NCBI RefSeq assembly: GCF_004310335.1
Contig: NZ_SIRS01000001.1
Span: 62,001-126,000, forward strand
Origin: Hyunsoonleella pacifica
GTDB lineage: Bacteria > Bacteroidota > Bacteroidia > Flavobacteriales > Flavobacteriaceae
Direction: 5' to 3'
DNA length: 64,000 nucleotides
Position 1 is the stretch's first letter; each line of letters begins with the position of its first letter. The translations under genes and the position numbers were made by a program. Under the pieces are notes generated by a model. It saw only the letters and a list, made by a program, of their open reading frames with translations. It had not been told where the DNA came from and made no database searches. Below, one piece after another: positions 8,876 to 15,552 of this stretch.

Positions 8876-9691
8876 TTACGCTGTTAATTTGTATACCATA
8901 TTCGGTGTTTTATAGTCTAAAGATACATGTAATCTTATTTGGTTGTATAGGTTGATTGCGCTTTTTGTTGCTTTTTTAGCGTGTTGTACGTTATCAAAGG
9001 TCTGGTCAAGATAGAACTCATCTTTTAGGATGCCGTTTACACGTTCAGCAATGGCATTTTCATAGCAATGATTTTCTTCTGTCATACTGATTTCAATGTG
9101 GTTTCTTTTTAAAATTTGGGTGTATACATTACTGCAATATTGTATTCCTCTATCCGAATGATGTATGAGTCCATCTGTGTTTTTAGTTTGATATAAGGCC
9201 TTTTTAAGAGCTCTGGTACAACCGCTAAGTTCTAAGCTATCACTAAGGTCATAGCCAATTATTTTTCTAGAATACATATCTGTAATAAGTGCTAAGTAGC
9301 AAAATCCTTTTACAGTTCTGATGTATGTAATATCGGATACCCAAACCTGGTTAGGTCTATTAACAAGTACATCTTTGATGATGTTTTTGTGTTTATAGAA
9401 TCTATGAAATGAATTTGTAGTTCTATAACTAGGTTTCTTTCTGGTTATAAGCATATTGTGTTTTCTAAGGACGTTGAATAGCGTGTCTCTTCCTACTTTA
9501 AGATTGGCTTTATCAAAATCGTTTTTCAAGGATATTTTAAGTTTACGCACGCCTTCTCTAGGCAAGGATCTGCGTTTTTGCTTAACAATTTGAATAATCT
9601 GTTGCTCTAGTTTTAAACGTTTATCAGCTCTATATTTATATTTGTAATATGCATCACGTTTAAGTCCAAAACAGCCAGTAATAGTGGTCAA
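8876..9691 (-). CDS. IS3-family transposase OrfB (DDE integrase domain)
   Basis: The catalytic triad is visible: D120 (VSDITYI), D180 (HHSDRGIQY) and E216 (ENAIAE), with 35 residues between the last two, the classic DD(35)E pattern. An HTH_21-like N-terminal part precedes it. The listed start is a TTG; in nature the protein is made as an OrfAB fusion by -1 slippage at nine A residues (minus strand, 9746-9754) near the end of orfA, since this reading frame is open upstream to that point. It looks intact and possibly active. Confidence 0.93.
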   Translation of the reverse strand: MTTITGCFGLKRDAYYKYKYRADKRLKLEQQIIQIVKQKRRSLPREGVRKLKISLKNDFDKANLKVGRDTLFNVLRKHNMLITRKKPSYRTTNSFHRFYKHKNIIKDVLVNRPNQVWVSDITYIRTVKGFCYLALITDMYSRKIIGYDLSDSLELSGCTRALKKALYQTKNTDGLIHHSDRGIQYCSNVYTQILKRNHIEISMTEENHCYENAIAERVNGILKDEFYLDQTFDNVQHAKKATKSAINLYNQIRLHVSLDYKTPNMVYKLTA

Positions 9692-9726
9692 AGACGCAAA
9701 TCCTTTAGCGTTGGCTTTAGACTTGA

Positions 9727-10098
9727 CTAACGCTCTATATTTAGCTTTTTTTTTAGCTCTGCAACAGATTTATAACCAAGGTCTTCAGCAGCAACTTCTA
9801 GGTATGAATCTTGAATCATAGCATCTAAGTCTTTCTTTAACAACAATTTTTTTAGTTGTTCAATCTCTTTTTGAAGTTCCTTGATTCTCGTTATTTCATC
9901 TTTAGTTTTCACAGTTACTCTGGTGTTCATAAGGTCCTTACGATTGTACTTTCTGATCCATTCATTAATAGTGGTTGGAGCAATACCATAAGCTTTACCT
10001 AATTGATACTTGTTTAATTTTCCGGTTGTAAGTTCGTCTAAAATTTTCAGTTTAAATGGTTCTGAATACCGTCTGATGACTTTGTCATTTTTATACAT
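9727..10098 (-). CDS. IS3-family transposase OrfA (DNA-binding)
   Basis: 123 residues: a helix-turn-helix (about 12-55, with KYQLGKAYGIAPTTINEWI) that binds the IS ends, then a coiled coil (about 65-95, leucine/lysine heptads) for dimer formation. The run AAAAAAAAAG near its 3' end is the probable -1 frameshift site giving OrfAB. No interruptions seen. Confidence 0.92.
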   Translation of the reverse strand: MYKNDKVIRRYSEPFKLKILDELTTGKLNKYQLGKAYGIAPTTINEWIRKYNRKDLMNTRVTVKTKDEITRIKELQKEIEQLKKLLLKKDLDAMIQDSYLEVAAEDLGYKSVAELKKKLNIER

Positions 10099-10144
10099 AA
10101 TGTTTAAAATTATGTAGCCTTTATTCAGGACGGGTCAAAATGTT

Positions 10145-10279
10145 GGGTAACGGTCTAGTGTATGATTTCGTTGCGTGTTTAAGCAACTAAATTAGCAAAT
10201 ACAAACCGAATAGAAAATCCGCGAGGATTTTCGTAAGTAGGCGAGTACTAGCAATGAATTATACACATTGTTGTGCTTA
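10145..10279. repeat. Cassette-type repeat, site c
   Basis: Plus strand: GTAAC-GGTCTA-GTGTATGATTTCGTTGC at the left pairs with GCAATGAATTATACAC-ATT-GTTGTGC at the right. AAC ends at 10151 and GTT begins at 10270. The centre has GCAAATAC and the hairpin GAAAATCC/GGATTTTC, shared with site a. It is just upstream of the IS3 element. Confidence 0.78.
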
Positions 10280-10283
10280 GTTT

Positions 10284-10655
10284 TTATTTCGTTTCGTACC
10301 AATCTTTTTGGTCTAAATACTTGTCAAATTCCTCGTCATTCATTTTAAATAGAATCTTTAAAAAATTCCGAGATTCCACTAGTTTTCTGTTTTCAAGAAA
10401 GTCAGTTATCAAATAATGAATAAATGGATTCTCAATATCATCCATTTTCAGAGTTGAATATCTTTTTCGTGATTTAGGATACTGTTTCCAAAATCGTTTG
10501 TAATCACTATAAATTCTGTCCGTAACTTTTGAAATTATTTCATTAAGCAATTCCATTGGGATTTGATTGTCAACAATTCCAATATAATACTCTTTAATTT
10601 TCGAGTAAAATTCCCTTTTGGGTTCAATTCTATTTTCAGTTTTCCAGAATAGCAC
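10284..10655 (-). CDS. Small protein of unknown function paired with a barstar-like gene
   Basis: 123 residues, charged and mostly helical, with no recognised domain. The start is GTG directly after the barstar-like stop (TAAGTG), so the two are co-translated. Basic clusters (YSDYKRFWKQYPKSRKRY, about 50-67) could contact nucleic acid, but this is only a guess. If the neighbour is an immunity protein, this could be its partner or an unrelated passenger. It ends 14 bp from the unit boundary. Confidence 0.65.
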   Translation of the reverse strand: MLFWKTENRIEPKREFYSKIKEYYIGIVDNQIPMELLNEIISKVTDRIYSDYKRFWKQYPKSRKRYSTLKMDDIENPFIHYLITDFLENRKLVESRNFLKILFKMNDEEFDKYLDQKDWYETK

Positions 10656-10934
10656 TTATGTCAATTGTAATTCAATATTTTCGTTTTCTTTTATTATCTC
10701 TATTATTCGGTCAAAATATTTCAGTTCCGATTTACTTTTTTCACTTCTGTGCCATTTTAAAATATATTTTTCGTCCACTTCGTGAACTCCAAATCCACCA
10801 CATAAAACGTCATCAAACGCATCTAGATTTCGTCCAATTTTCCAATTCAGTCCGAAAGTCATTTTCGATTCTATCTCTCGATAAAATCCTTTCATATTTG
10901 AAAATTTATTTCCGTTTATCTCGATTATTCGCAT
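10656..10934 (-). CDS. Barstar-family protein
   Basis: 92 residues resembling barstar, the intracellular inhibitor of barnase-type ribonucleases. The key helix is present as GRNLDAFDDVLCGGFG (about 34-49). Asp38 and Asp42 match barstar Asp35 and Asp39, which plug the ribonuclease active site. No barnase or polymorphic-toxin gene is adjacent, so it is an orphan immunity gene carried in an array unit. The start is 20 bp from the unit boundary AAC at 10954. Confidence 0.78.
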   Translation of the reverse strand: MRIIEINGNKFSNMKGFYREIESKMTFGLNWKIGRNLDAFDDVLCGGFGVHEVDEKYILKWHRSEKSKSELKYFDRIIEIIKENENIELQLT

Positions 10935-10945
10935 TTTGGTAAATT

Positions 10946-11147
10946 AAGCACAACGGTTTAGCTATGAACAGTACGGGTGCAAACTGGTGTTTGCTTTCCG
11001 CCACGCACATAGCGAAATCTTTTGGTTTTGTTTTTTCTTTTTTCCTGTCTAAAGCAAAATCCAAAAGATTTTGCGGACATCATAAAAATACACAAACCTT
11101 TCAATTAAGCCAGAAACCCGTATTGTTTATAGGTTTTGTTGTAACAC
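10946..11147. repeat. Cassette-type repeat, site d (long form)
   Basis: Plus strand: AAGCACAAC-GGTTTA-GCTATGAACAGTACGGG at the left, CCCGTATTGTTTATAGG-TTTT-GTTGTAACAC at the right. AAC ends at 10954; GTT starts at 11138. Interior arms AAATCTTTTGG (11015-11025) and CCAAAAGATTT (11061-11071) pair. The stop codon of the 94-residue gene lies inside this site. Confidence 0.78.
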
Positions 11148-11411
11148 GTTATTTTTCCACGACCGGACTATTCTATAAATCACGTACCCAATAATAATTA
11201 CATTTATAACATGCCAAATATTCAATCCAATGTATGTTGTTTTCTGTGAAGTTGTCATACTTTCTAAACTCCAATAAGCTCCTTTACTTTCATCATAAAA
11301 ATCATCGTAATCCATGAGCAATAGTCCCAATACCACATAAATAGCTAAGTCCACAAGTACGAAACCAATTCCTAATGCTATATTTTTTAATGTGAAGATT
11401 TTTTTACCCAT
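11127..11411 (-). CDS. Small membrane protein of unknown function
   Basis: 94 residues with two predicted membrane helices (about 11-32 and 62-82) and an acidic loop (DYDDFYDESKG) between them. It overlaps the end of the upstream secreted-protein gene by 25 bp. The last codons run through the unit boundary: VLQQNL is encoded by GTGTTACAAC plus following bases, and the TAA stop lies in the inner arm of site d. Rearrangement at the boundary would change its C-terminus. Confidence 0.65.
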   Translation of the reverse strand: MGKKIFTLKNIALGIGFVLVDLAIYVVLGLLLMDYDDFYDESKGAYWSLESMTTSQKTTYIGLNIWHVINVIIIGYVIYRIVRSWKNNVLQQNL

Positions 11412-11812
11412 TTTATTAACTCCCGTTCTACATCAAGTTGCTTTTTTTTCATTCGAGTTTTCACGCTTAAAGTATATTCTCCATTTTCTATTTTCTTGTC
11501 CCCAATATGGTCAATGGGCATTTCCTCAGAAGTTACCCACCAGTCATAAGCAAACATTTTCTTTATTATTACAGTTGTAGTCAATGAATTTCCATAATTC
11601 CAGATATAGGGTAATTTTATAGATTCAGAATATTTGTTTTTCAAAATGTCCTTGAATACATATTCTTTTCCCTCGATATTTATTTTTAGTTCTTTTATAA
11701 GATACTTGCCGTTATTAAAAACTCTTAATTTCAATGAGTCAGTAGCTCTTTTGGTCTGTGAAAATCCAAACATTGAGAACAAAATTACAATTCCGACTAA
11801 TAGCTTTTTCAT
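11387..11812 (-). CDS. Exported protein of unknown function
   Basis: 141 residues with a signal peptide (about 1-19, MFGFSQ). The mature part has a beta-rich stretch (LKLRVFNNGKYLIKELKINI, about 27-46) and two adjacent tryptophans (YDWWV). No family recognised. It overlaps the 94-residue membrane protein gene, so the two form a coupled pair within one array unit. Its ATG is 13 bp from the boundary AAC at 11825, leaving no room for a promoter outside the repeat. Confidence 0.62.
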   Translation of the reverse strand: MKKLLVGIVILFSMFGFSQTKRATDSLKLRVFNNGKYLIKELKINIEGKEYVFKDILKNKYSESIKLPYIWNYGNSLTTTVIIKKMFAYDWWVTSEEMPIDHIGDKKIENGEYTLSVKTRMKKKQLDVERELIKWVKKSSH

Positions 11813-11815
11813 AAT

Positions 11816-12019
11816 GTGTTACAACGGCTCCGTATATGAAAAGTAGCGCTGAAAATAAGCGATAAATTTCGGATGATACACAAGCCAAATTTTTAAATTT
11901 TACTATTTATTTTATTTTTGGGAAATAGTCAAATTTAAAAATTTGGCGACTTTCCAAAAATGCCCAAGCCTTCGTGTTAGCAACGATTTGCGCTATTTTT
12001 TATATACATTGTTAGCAGC
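11816..12019. repeat. Cassette-type repeat, site e (long form, 24-bp arms)
   Basis: Plus strand: GTGTTACAAC-GGCTCC-GTATATGAAAAGTAGCGC left, GCGCTATTTTTTATATACATT-GTTAGCAGC right (arms pair imperfectly). The interior has arms at 11885-11908 and 11923-11946 that match at 23 of 24 positions with a 14-base loop. AAC ends at 11825 and GTT starts at 12011. Confidence 0.78.
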
Positions 12020-12034
12020 TGGCATTTTCCTATT

Positions 12035-13150
12035 TTATTTCTTGGTTGCTCCTTGTTTCTGTTTAAGCATTTTAATTATTGGATATGTTTTATCCCATTC
12101 TATTTTCTTATTGAAGTAATAATCTTGGGAAACGTCATTCTCAATTCTATTTATAAATGAGTCAACCCATTGATAATATTGCCAACTGTTTGTTTTGAAT
12201 AAAGAAAGAATATGAAAATTAACTTCTATTTCGTAGGTTGCTATAAAAGCAGGTAAATCACTTGAGTAATTTAACCCAAGATAATGCTTTTCATATTCGT
12301 GAGGAATGTAAGTATTTATTCCACTAATAATTGTCTTAAGATTTAGGGTGAATCTTTCAGTAACAAGTGAAATAGAATGGTCAGAGTTTCTTTTTAGTTT
12401 ACTGTTTTTAGGTAGTTTCAAGTCGAAATGACTGAACATTACTCCATTCCTGAAACTTGAAACAACTTTACCAACTGATTCTTTTTCTCCATTTCTTTTT
12501 ATTTCGAACACGCCGTCAATTTCTTCGTCAGAAATGAATGATTCCCTTTGGTCCATTGGTTTAGAAAATAATTCTAAAAACCTATTATTTAAAAGCACAT
12601 CCGGAATATCATTCCTTTCATATTCAGTCAGTTCTTCTTTATCAAATTTTGTGTTATTAAAATAAACGGATAGGTGAGTAGATAGTTTTTCAAGTAGGTA
12701 ATATTCTGAAGCTTCATCAATTATTTCTAAGAATTTTCTATTCTTTTTAAATATGTTTTCAAAGTCTATTTTCTTCCAAGTTTTTTTAAGTGCTTTGTCC
12801 TCTTTAAAGGCATATTTTAAATTACTTGCTAAACTATTTGAATAATCATAGTTGTCTATATCTATGACTTTTTTATTCTTTCTATCCAAAATAAAAAATC
12901 CCTCTACTTTTTTCGAGAATTTTTTCCGTCCAAAAAGTTTGTTGAGATAGTAAACAAATCCAATAATAGTTAAGAATATTCCAATTGATAGGAAAATCAG
13001 GTTTTTATTTTGAAAGTTGAAATAATCGAAAATCCCAGATGCGATAAAACTTACACCTAGTCCAATAACAATTGCAGCTGCTATTAATTCAATCAGAATT
13101 TTCTTGTTATTTAAAATACTTTGTAAAAATTCGGTTTTCTGATTGTTCAT
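12035..13150 (-). CDS. Membrane-anchored protein of unknown function
   Basis: 371 residues. Two membrane helices near the N-terminus (about 17-42 and 50-68) are followed by a large charged, presumably cytoplasmic, domain with no recognised family. Around 206-250 there is a regular EIDGVFEIKRNGEKESVGKV segment that resembles a beta-rich core. It is the only gene in its array unit, between sites e and f. The unit ends match (GTTAGCAGC against GCTGCTAAC). Confidence 0.62.
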   Translation of the reverse strand: MNNQKTEFLQSILNNKKILIELIAAAIVIGLGVSFIASGIFDYFNFQNKNLIFLSIGIFLTIIGFVYYLNKLFGRKKFSKKVEGFFILDRKNKKVIDIDNYDYSNSLASNLKYAFKEDKALKKTWKKIDFENIFKKNRKFLEIIDEASEYYLLEKLSTHLSVYFNNTKFDKEELTEYERNDIPDVLLNNRFLELFSKPMDQRESFISDEEIDGVFEIKRNGEKESVGKVVSSFRNGVMFSHFDLKLPKNSKLKRNSDHSISLVTERFTLNLKTIISGINTYIPHEYEKHYLGLNYSSDLPAFIATYEIEVNFHILSLFKTNSWQYYQWVDSFINRIENDVSQDYYFNKKIEWDKTYPIIKMLKQKQGATKK

Positions 13151-13177
13151 TCTTTGTTAGAGGTGTTTTTTTTGCTT

Positions 13178-13311
13178 GCTGCTAACGGTCTCGGCTATGA
13201 ACAGCTGTGTGGGTTAATACGGACTTTTGCAATTACACGACAAGCTGAAAATTCTGCAGAAATTTTCAGGATAAGCCTGTAATAGCAATTGTTTATAGCC
13301 ATTGTTACCTG
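13178..13311. repeat. Cassette-type repeat, site f
   Basis: Plus strand: GCTGCTAAC-GGTCTC-GGCTATGAACAG left, TTGTTTATAGCC-ATT-GTTACCTG right. AAC ends at 13186; GTT begins at 13304. The interior hairpin GAAAATT/AATTTTC corresponds to that in sites a and c. The TAA stop of the SIR2-like gene is formed by the boundary bases themselves (13305-13307). Confidence 0.82.
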
Positions 13312-14432
13312 TTGTTATTTTTCAAGTATTCTTTTACTCCGTCATAATAGAAATTCGGTTTTCTAATTCCAAAAAATGACTCATATCTTTTTTCTGCAAA
13401 TGCCCATTCAAAGTCTTTTACTGGCTTATCATATTCCGATAATACAACATCAATTTCAACGTGGTCTTTAATCATTCGTGATAAGAGTTGCCTCAATTCA
13501 AAATCCGCTTGTGGTAGCGAGTATCCAATAAAAACAATTTTGTCTGCTTCTGATAATTCCACGCCTGCATTTTGCCAAATCAATTTAATTTGAAAATTAT
13601 TTAAATCCTTTAAAAAAGTTGGCATTATTAAATTACTTCTCAACTTCAGAGAGTTGTTATTATTCTCGGTGTAATTTCTTTTACAATGCCTACAATGTTG
13701 ATTGTGAAAAACGATATCGCCAGCAATTTTCTCATAAAATTTGACATAAACTCTCTGGCATTTTGGGCAATGTAGCCAATTCATTGAACCGTGTAATTTT
13801 AAAAGCTTGACATTAAACTTTCCTTTGCCTAAAGCATATAAACCAGGTTTAATAGAATGGTCATTTCTGTCTAATGAACTAACATAACAACAGTAGTCGA
13901 CAACACCTTCAAAGTCTTCATTCGGCTTTTTTAAGTTCCGCAATTTTCTCTTCAAGGCGTTATCTAATAAAATATCCCAGTTAGTTGTTAAAACAGCTAC
14001 TTCGTCTAATTTCGGATTTTCTATTTTTGGATAGGTTTTTTTAATAAGAAAATCAGCGAATTCGTCAATATATCCTGTTTCGGCTGTTTTCAGAGTTTCA
14101 CGTAGTGCCACGATAATCAAATTGTAAACCACCTCTCTAATCTCAATCAACTTTTTTGGTTCGATTGAACGATAAGAAGAATTTTCTATAATGCACCTAT
14201 CAATTGGTGTAAATATATCCTCTAATGCAACATTTTTTAAGTCCTCTTTTTCAACTAATAATTGTCTCTCAAGAAACTCCTCAAATTTTTCGAAATACTG
14301 CCGTAGAATTTTATTGTTTTGGTATATTGGTTTCTCCTTTAAATCAAAAATAGCCTTTGTTAATCCTGCTTGAGTTGGTGCTCCTGCTGGAATACTAAAT
14401 CCAGCTCCAAGTATGTAAACTGTTTTACTCAT
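13305..14432 (-). CDS. SIR2-domain protein with zinc-ribbon insert
   Basis: 375 residues of the bacterial SIR2-like group often found in anti-phage defence as NAD-degrading effectors. Visible features: GAGFS (9-13) for NAD binding, TTNWD (149-153) with catalytic Asn151, LHGSMNWL (213-220) with His214, a zinc site CPKC (222-225) and CRHC (247-250), and a C-terminal FIGYSLP-type strand (about 301-307). It stands alone between sites f and g, with matching unit ends. A defence role is inferred from the family and the accessory setting, not shown. Confidence 0.82.
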   Translation of the reverse strand: MSKTVYILGAGFSIPAGAPTQAGLTKAIFDLKEKPIYQNNKILRQYFEKFEEFLERQLLVEKEDLKNVALEDIFTPIDRCIIENSSYRSIEPKKLIEIREVVYNLIIVALRETLKTAETGYIDEFADFLIKKTYPKIENPKLDEVAVLTTNWDILLDNALKRKLRNLKKPNEDFEGVVDYCCYVSSLDRNDHSIKPGLYALGKGKFNVKLLKLHGSMNWLHCPKCQRVYVKFYEKIAGDIVFHNQHCRHCKRNYTENNNNSLKLRSNLIMPTFLKDLNNFQIKLIWQNAGVELSEADKIVFIGYSLPQADFELRQLLSRMIKDHVEIDVVLSEYDKPVKDFEWAFAEKRYESFFGIRKPNFYYDGVKEYLKNNNR

Positions 14433-14450
14433 ATTGGTTGGTCATAATAA

Positions 14451-14652
14451 CAGGTAACGGCTTCGGCTATGATTAGTGCGGGAATAGGGAAGCGGAGGCT
14501 TTCCGATTTTAGCACTAAGACGAAGCATTTTGTTTGCTTTTATTTTTTCTTTTCAAAAGTCAAATCAAAATGATTTGACGACCTTATAAAAATACACTAA
14601 ACTTTGGATTAAACACCAAACCCCGTATTAATTATAGCCATTGTTCTACGCA
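14451..14652. repeat. Cassette-type repeat, site g (long form)
   Basis: Plus strand: CAGGTAAC-GGCTTC-GGCTATGATTAGTGCGGG left, CCCCGTATTAATTATAGCC-ATT-GTTCTACGCA right. AAC ends at 14458; GTT starts at 14643. Interior hairpin GTCAAATCA/TGATTTGAC (14559-14579). The segment around 14540-14605 (T-rich tract, then CATAAAAATACAC-like bases) resembles the centre of site d. Confidence 0.82.
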
Positions 14653-14888
14653 GTTTTTATTTCCGATTTGGAATTACAATCTGAACACCACCAATATTCT
14701 TTTCGATTGTCTTTTAATTTTGTTTCTGTTCTTCGTTCACAGTTTTGACAATTCCGTTCATCTTTTTCATTTTCGTATGCTTGATATTCACATTTATAGC
14801 AATTCCAAATTGTCAATTCAGATATTTCTTCATCAAGACTCCAAGTGAATGAATCTTCTCCACAATTTGGGCAAATTAAACTAGCCAT
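14646..14888 (-). CDS. Small protein with several zinc-ribbon CxxC motifs
   Basis: 80 residues with four CxxC pairs: CPNC (about 6-9), CYKC (30-33), CQNC (47-50) and CSDC (68-71). This suggests two zinc ribbons. Short glutamate-rich linkers lie between. No function known. It is 3 bp downstream of the membrane protein gene, so co-transcribed. Its TAG stop directly touches AAC of the unit boundary (TAGAAC). Confidence 0.68.
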   Translation of the reverse strand: MASLICPNCGEDSFTWSLDEEISELTIWNCYKCEYQAYENEKDERNCQNCERRTETKLKDNRKEYWWCSDCNSKSEIKTA

Positions 14889-14891
14889 TTT

Positions 14892-15284
14892 TTAATTTTC
14901 TATAATTAATTTTAATTCCGATTTGTTAATTAATTTTTTCAAATCCGAGAATGTGATTCCATTGAGTTCAGTTTCTTTACTTTTTGGTCTATAAATTTCA
15001 GTCTTAGTTTCTGTTCGGTTTTGGTAAACCCAATTATATAAATCAGTTGAATCTTTCTTCTGAGTTCTTATATTAATTCGTTTCCAATTTTTTTCAATTA
15101 TTCCAAATTCAGATGTTGTTTTGTTTATAATTACATCTCCATTTTCTGATTTATAATATAATTCTTTAAGGTCTCCATAGTGGTCTTCAATTTCCATTGA
15201 GTAAAGTCCAAATCCAATAAATCCGCAAACCATAATAATAAAAACTCCAAAGAACAGAAGTGCGTATTTTAATTCTTTTTTCAT
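14892..15284 (-). CDS. Single-pass membrane protein of unknown function
   Basis: 130 residues with one membrane helix (about 8-28) and a charged domain outside the membrane. No recognised domain. It is the first gene of the array unit nearest the possible insertion end, followed after 3 bp by the zinc-ribbon gene. Its ATG is 23 bp from the last boundary AAC (15305-15307). Confidence 0.6.
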   Translation of the reverse strand: MKKELKYALLFFGVFIIMVCGFIGFGLYSMEIEDHYGDLKELYYKSENGDVIINKTTSEFGIIEKNWKRINIRTQKKDSTDLYNWVYQNRTETKTEIYRPKSKETELNGITFSDLKKLINKSELKLIIEN

Positions 15285-15297
15285 TGTTAGTGTTAAT

Positions 15298-15307
15298 TGC
15301 GTAGAAC
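15298..15307. repeat. Outer boundary of the array (half-site h)
   Basis: TGCGTAGAAC is the exact complement of GTTCTACGCA at 14643-14652, the other end of the same gene unit. Beyond it the sequence no longer follows the repeat pattern. In gene sense this is the 5' end of the array, where an integron would have attI and an integrase; neither is found. Confidence 0.6.
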
Positions 15308-15522
15308 TTGTTTATATGCGGAACGTTCTTCTTTATATACCGCCAAATTGGGTGGCTATACGGAACTTTTGGTTGTTTTTATGTGTTTTAGCTTCCATAC
15401 TTAAAAAGATGAAAATTCTTATATTCAGCAAGGTAGCTAAACCCTTGTACATTATCAAAAAAGATTTTTGCATCTTTCATTTAAAAACTAGTATTCATTC
15501 ATCTTAAAATTAAAATTCGTAC

Positions 15523-15530
15523 TATATTTG
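15523..15530 (+). promoter_or_regulatory. -7 element for the cyclophilin-FKBP gene
   Basis: TATATTTG matches TAnnTTTG and lies 23 bp before the ATG, so the leader is short. It separates this gene's transcription from the accessory array on the other strand. Confidence 0.65.
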
Positions 15531-15552
15531 CACCTCATTAAAAATCAAGACC

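Larger units (their letters stand above)
8837..10137 (-). mobile_element. IS3-family insertion sequence, 1301 bp
   Basis: Imperfect terminal inverted repeats start with TG: left TGtCtaGTCCTGAAataTGGCTACA and right TGaCccGTCCTGAAtaaaGGCTACA (shown in two short halves: common cores GTCCTGAA and GGCTACA). It contains orfA and orfB in the usual overlapping arrangement. The 3-bp flanks are CAA and AAA, so no target duplication is seen. It lies inside the accessory array, in the unit whose ends no longer match. Confidence 0.92.

Noticed and set aside
10658-10942. 94-residue plus-strand frame opposite the barstar-like gene
   Set aside because: Antisense shadow; the minus-strand frame has the barstar motif and coupled neighbour.
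15316-15507. 63-residue plus-strand frame between the array and the PPIase gene
   Set aside because: Hydrophobic and cysteine-rich composition of a chance frame, no recognised motif, and it ends in the PPIase promoter region. It could have been the place of an integrase remnant but has no R-H-R-Y type motif.
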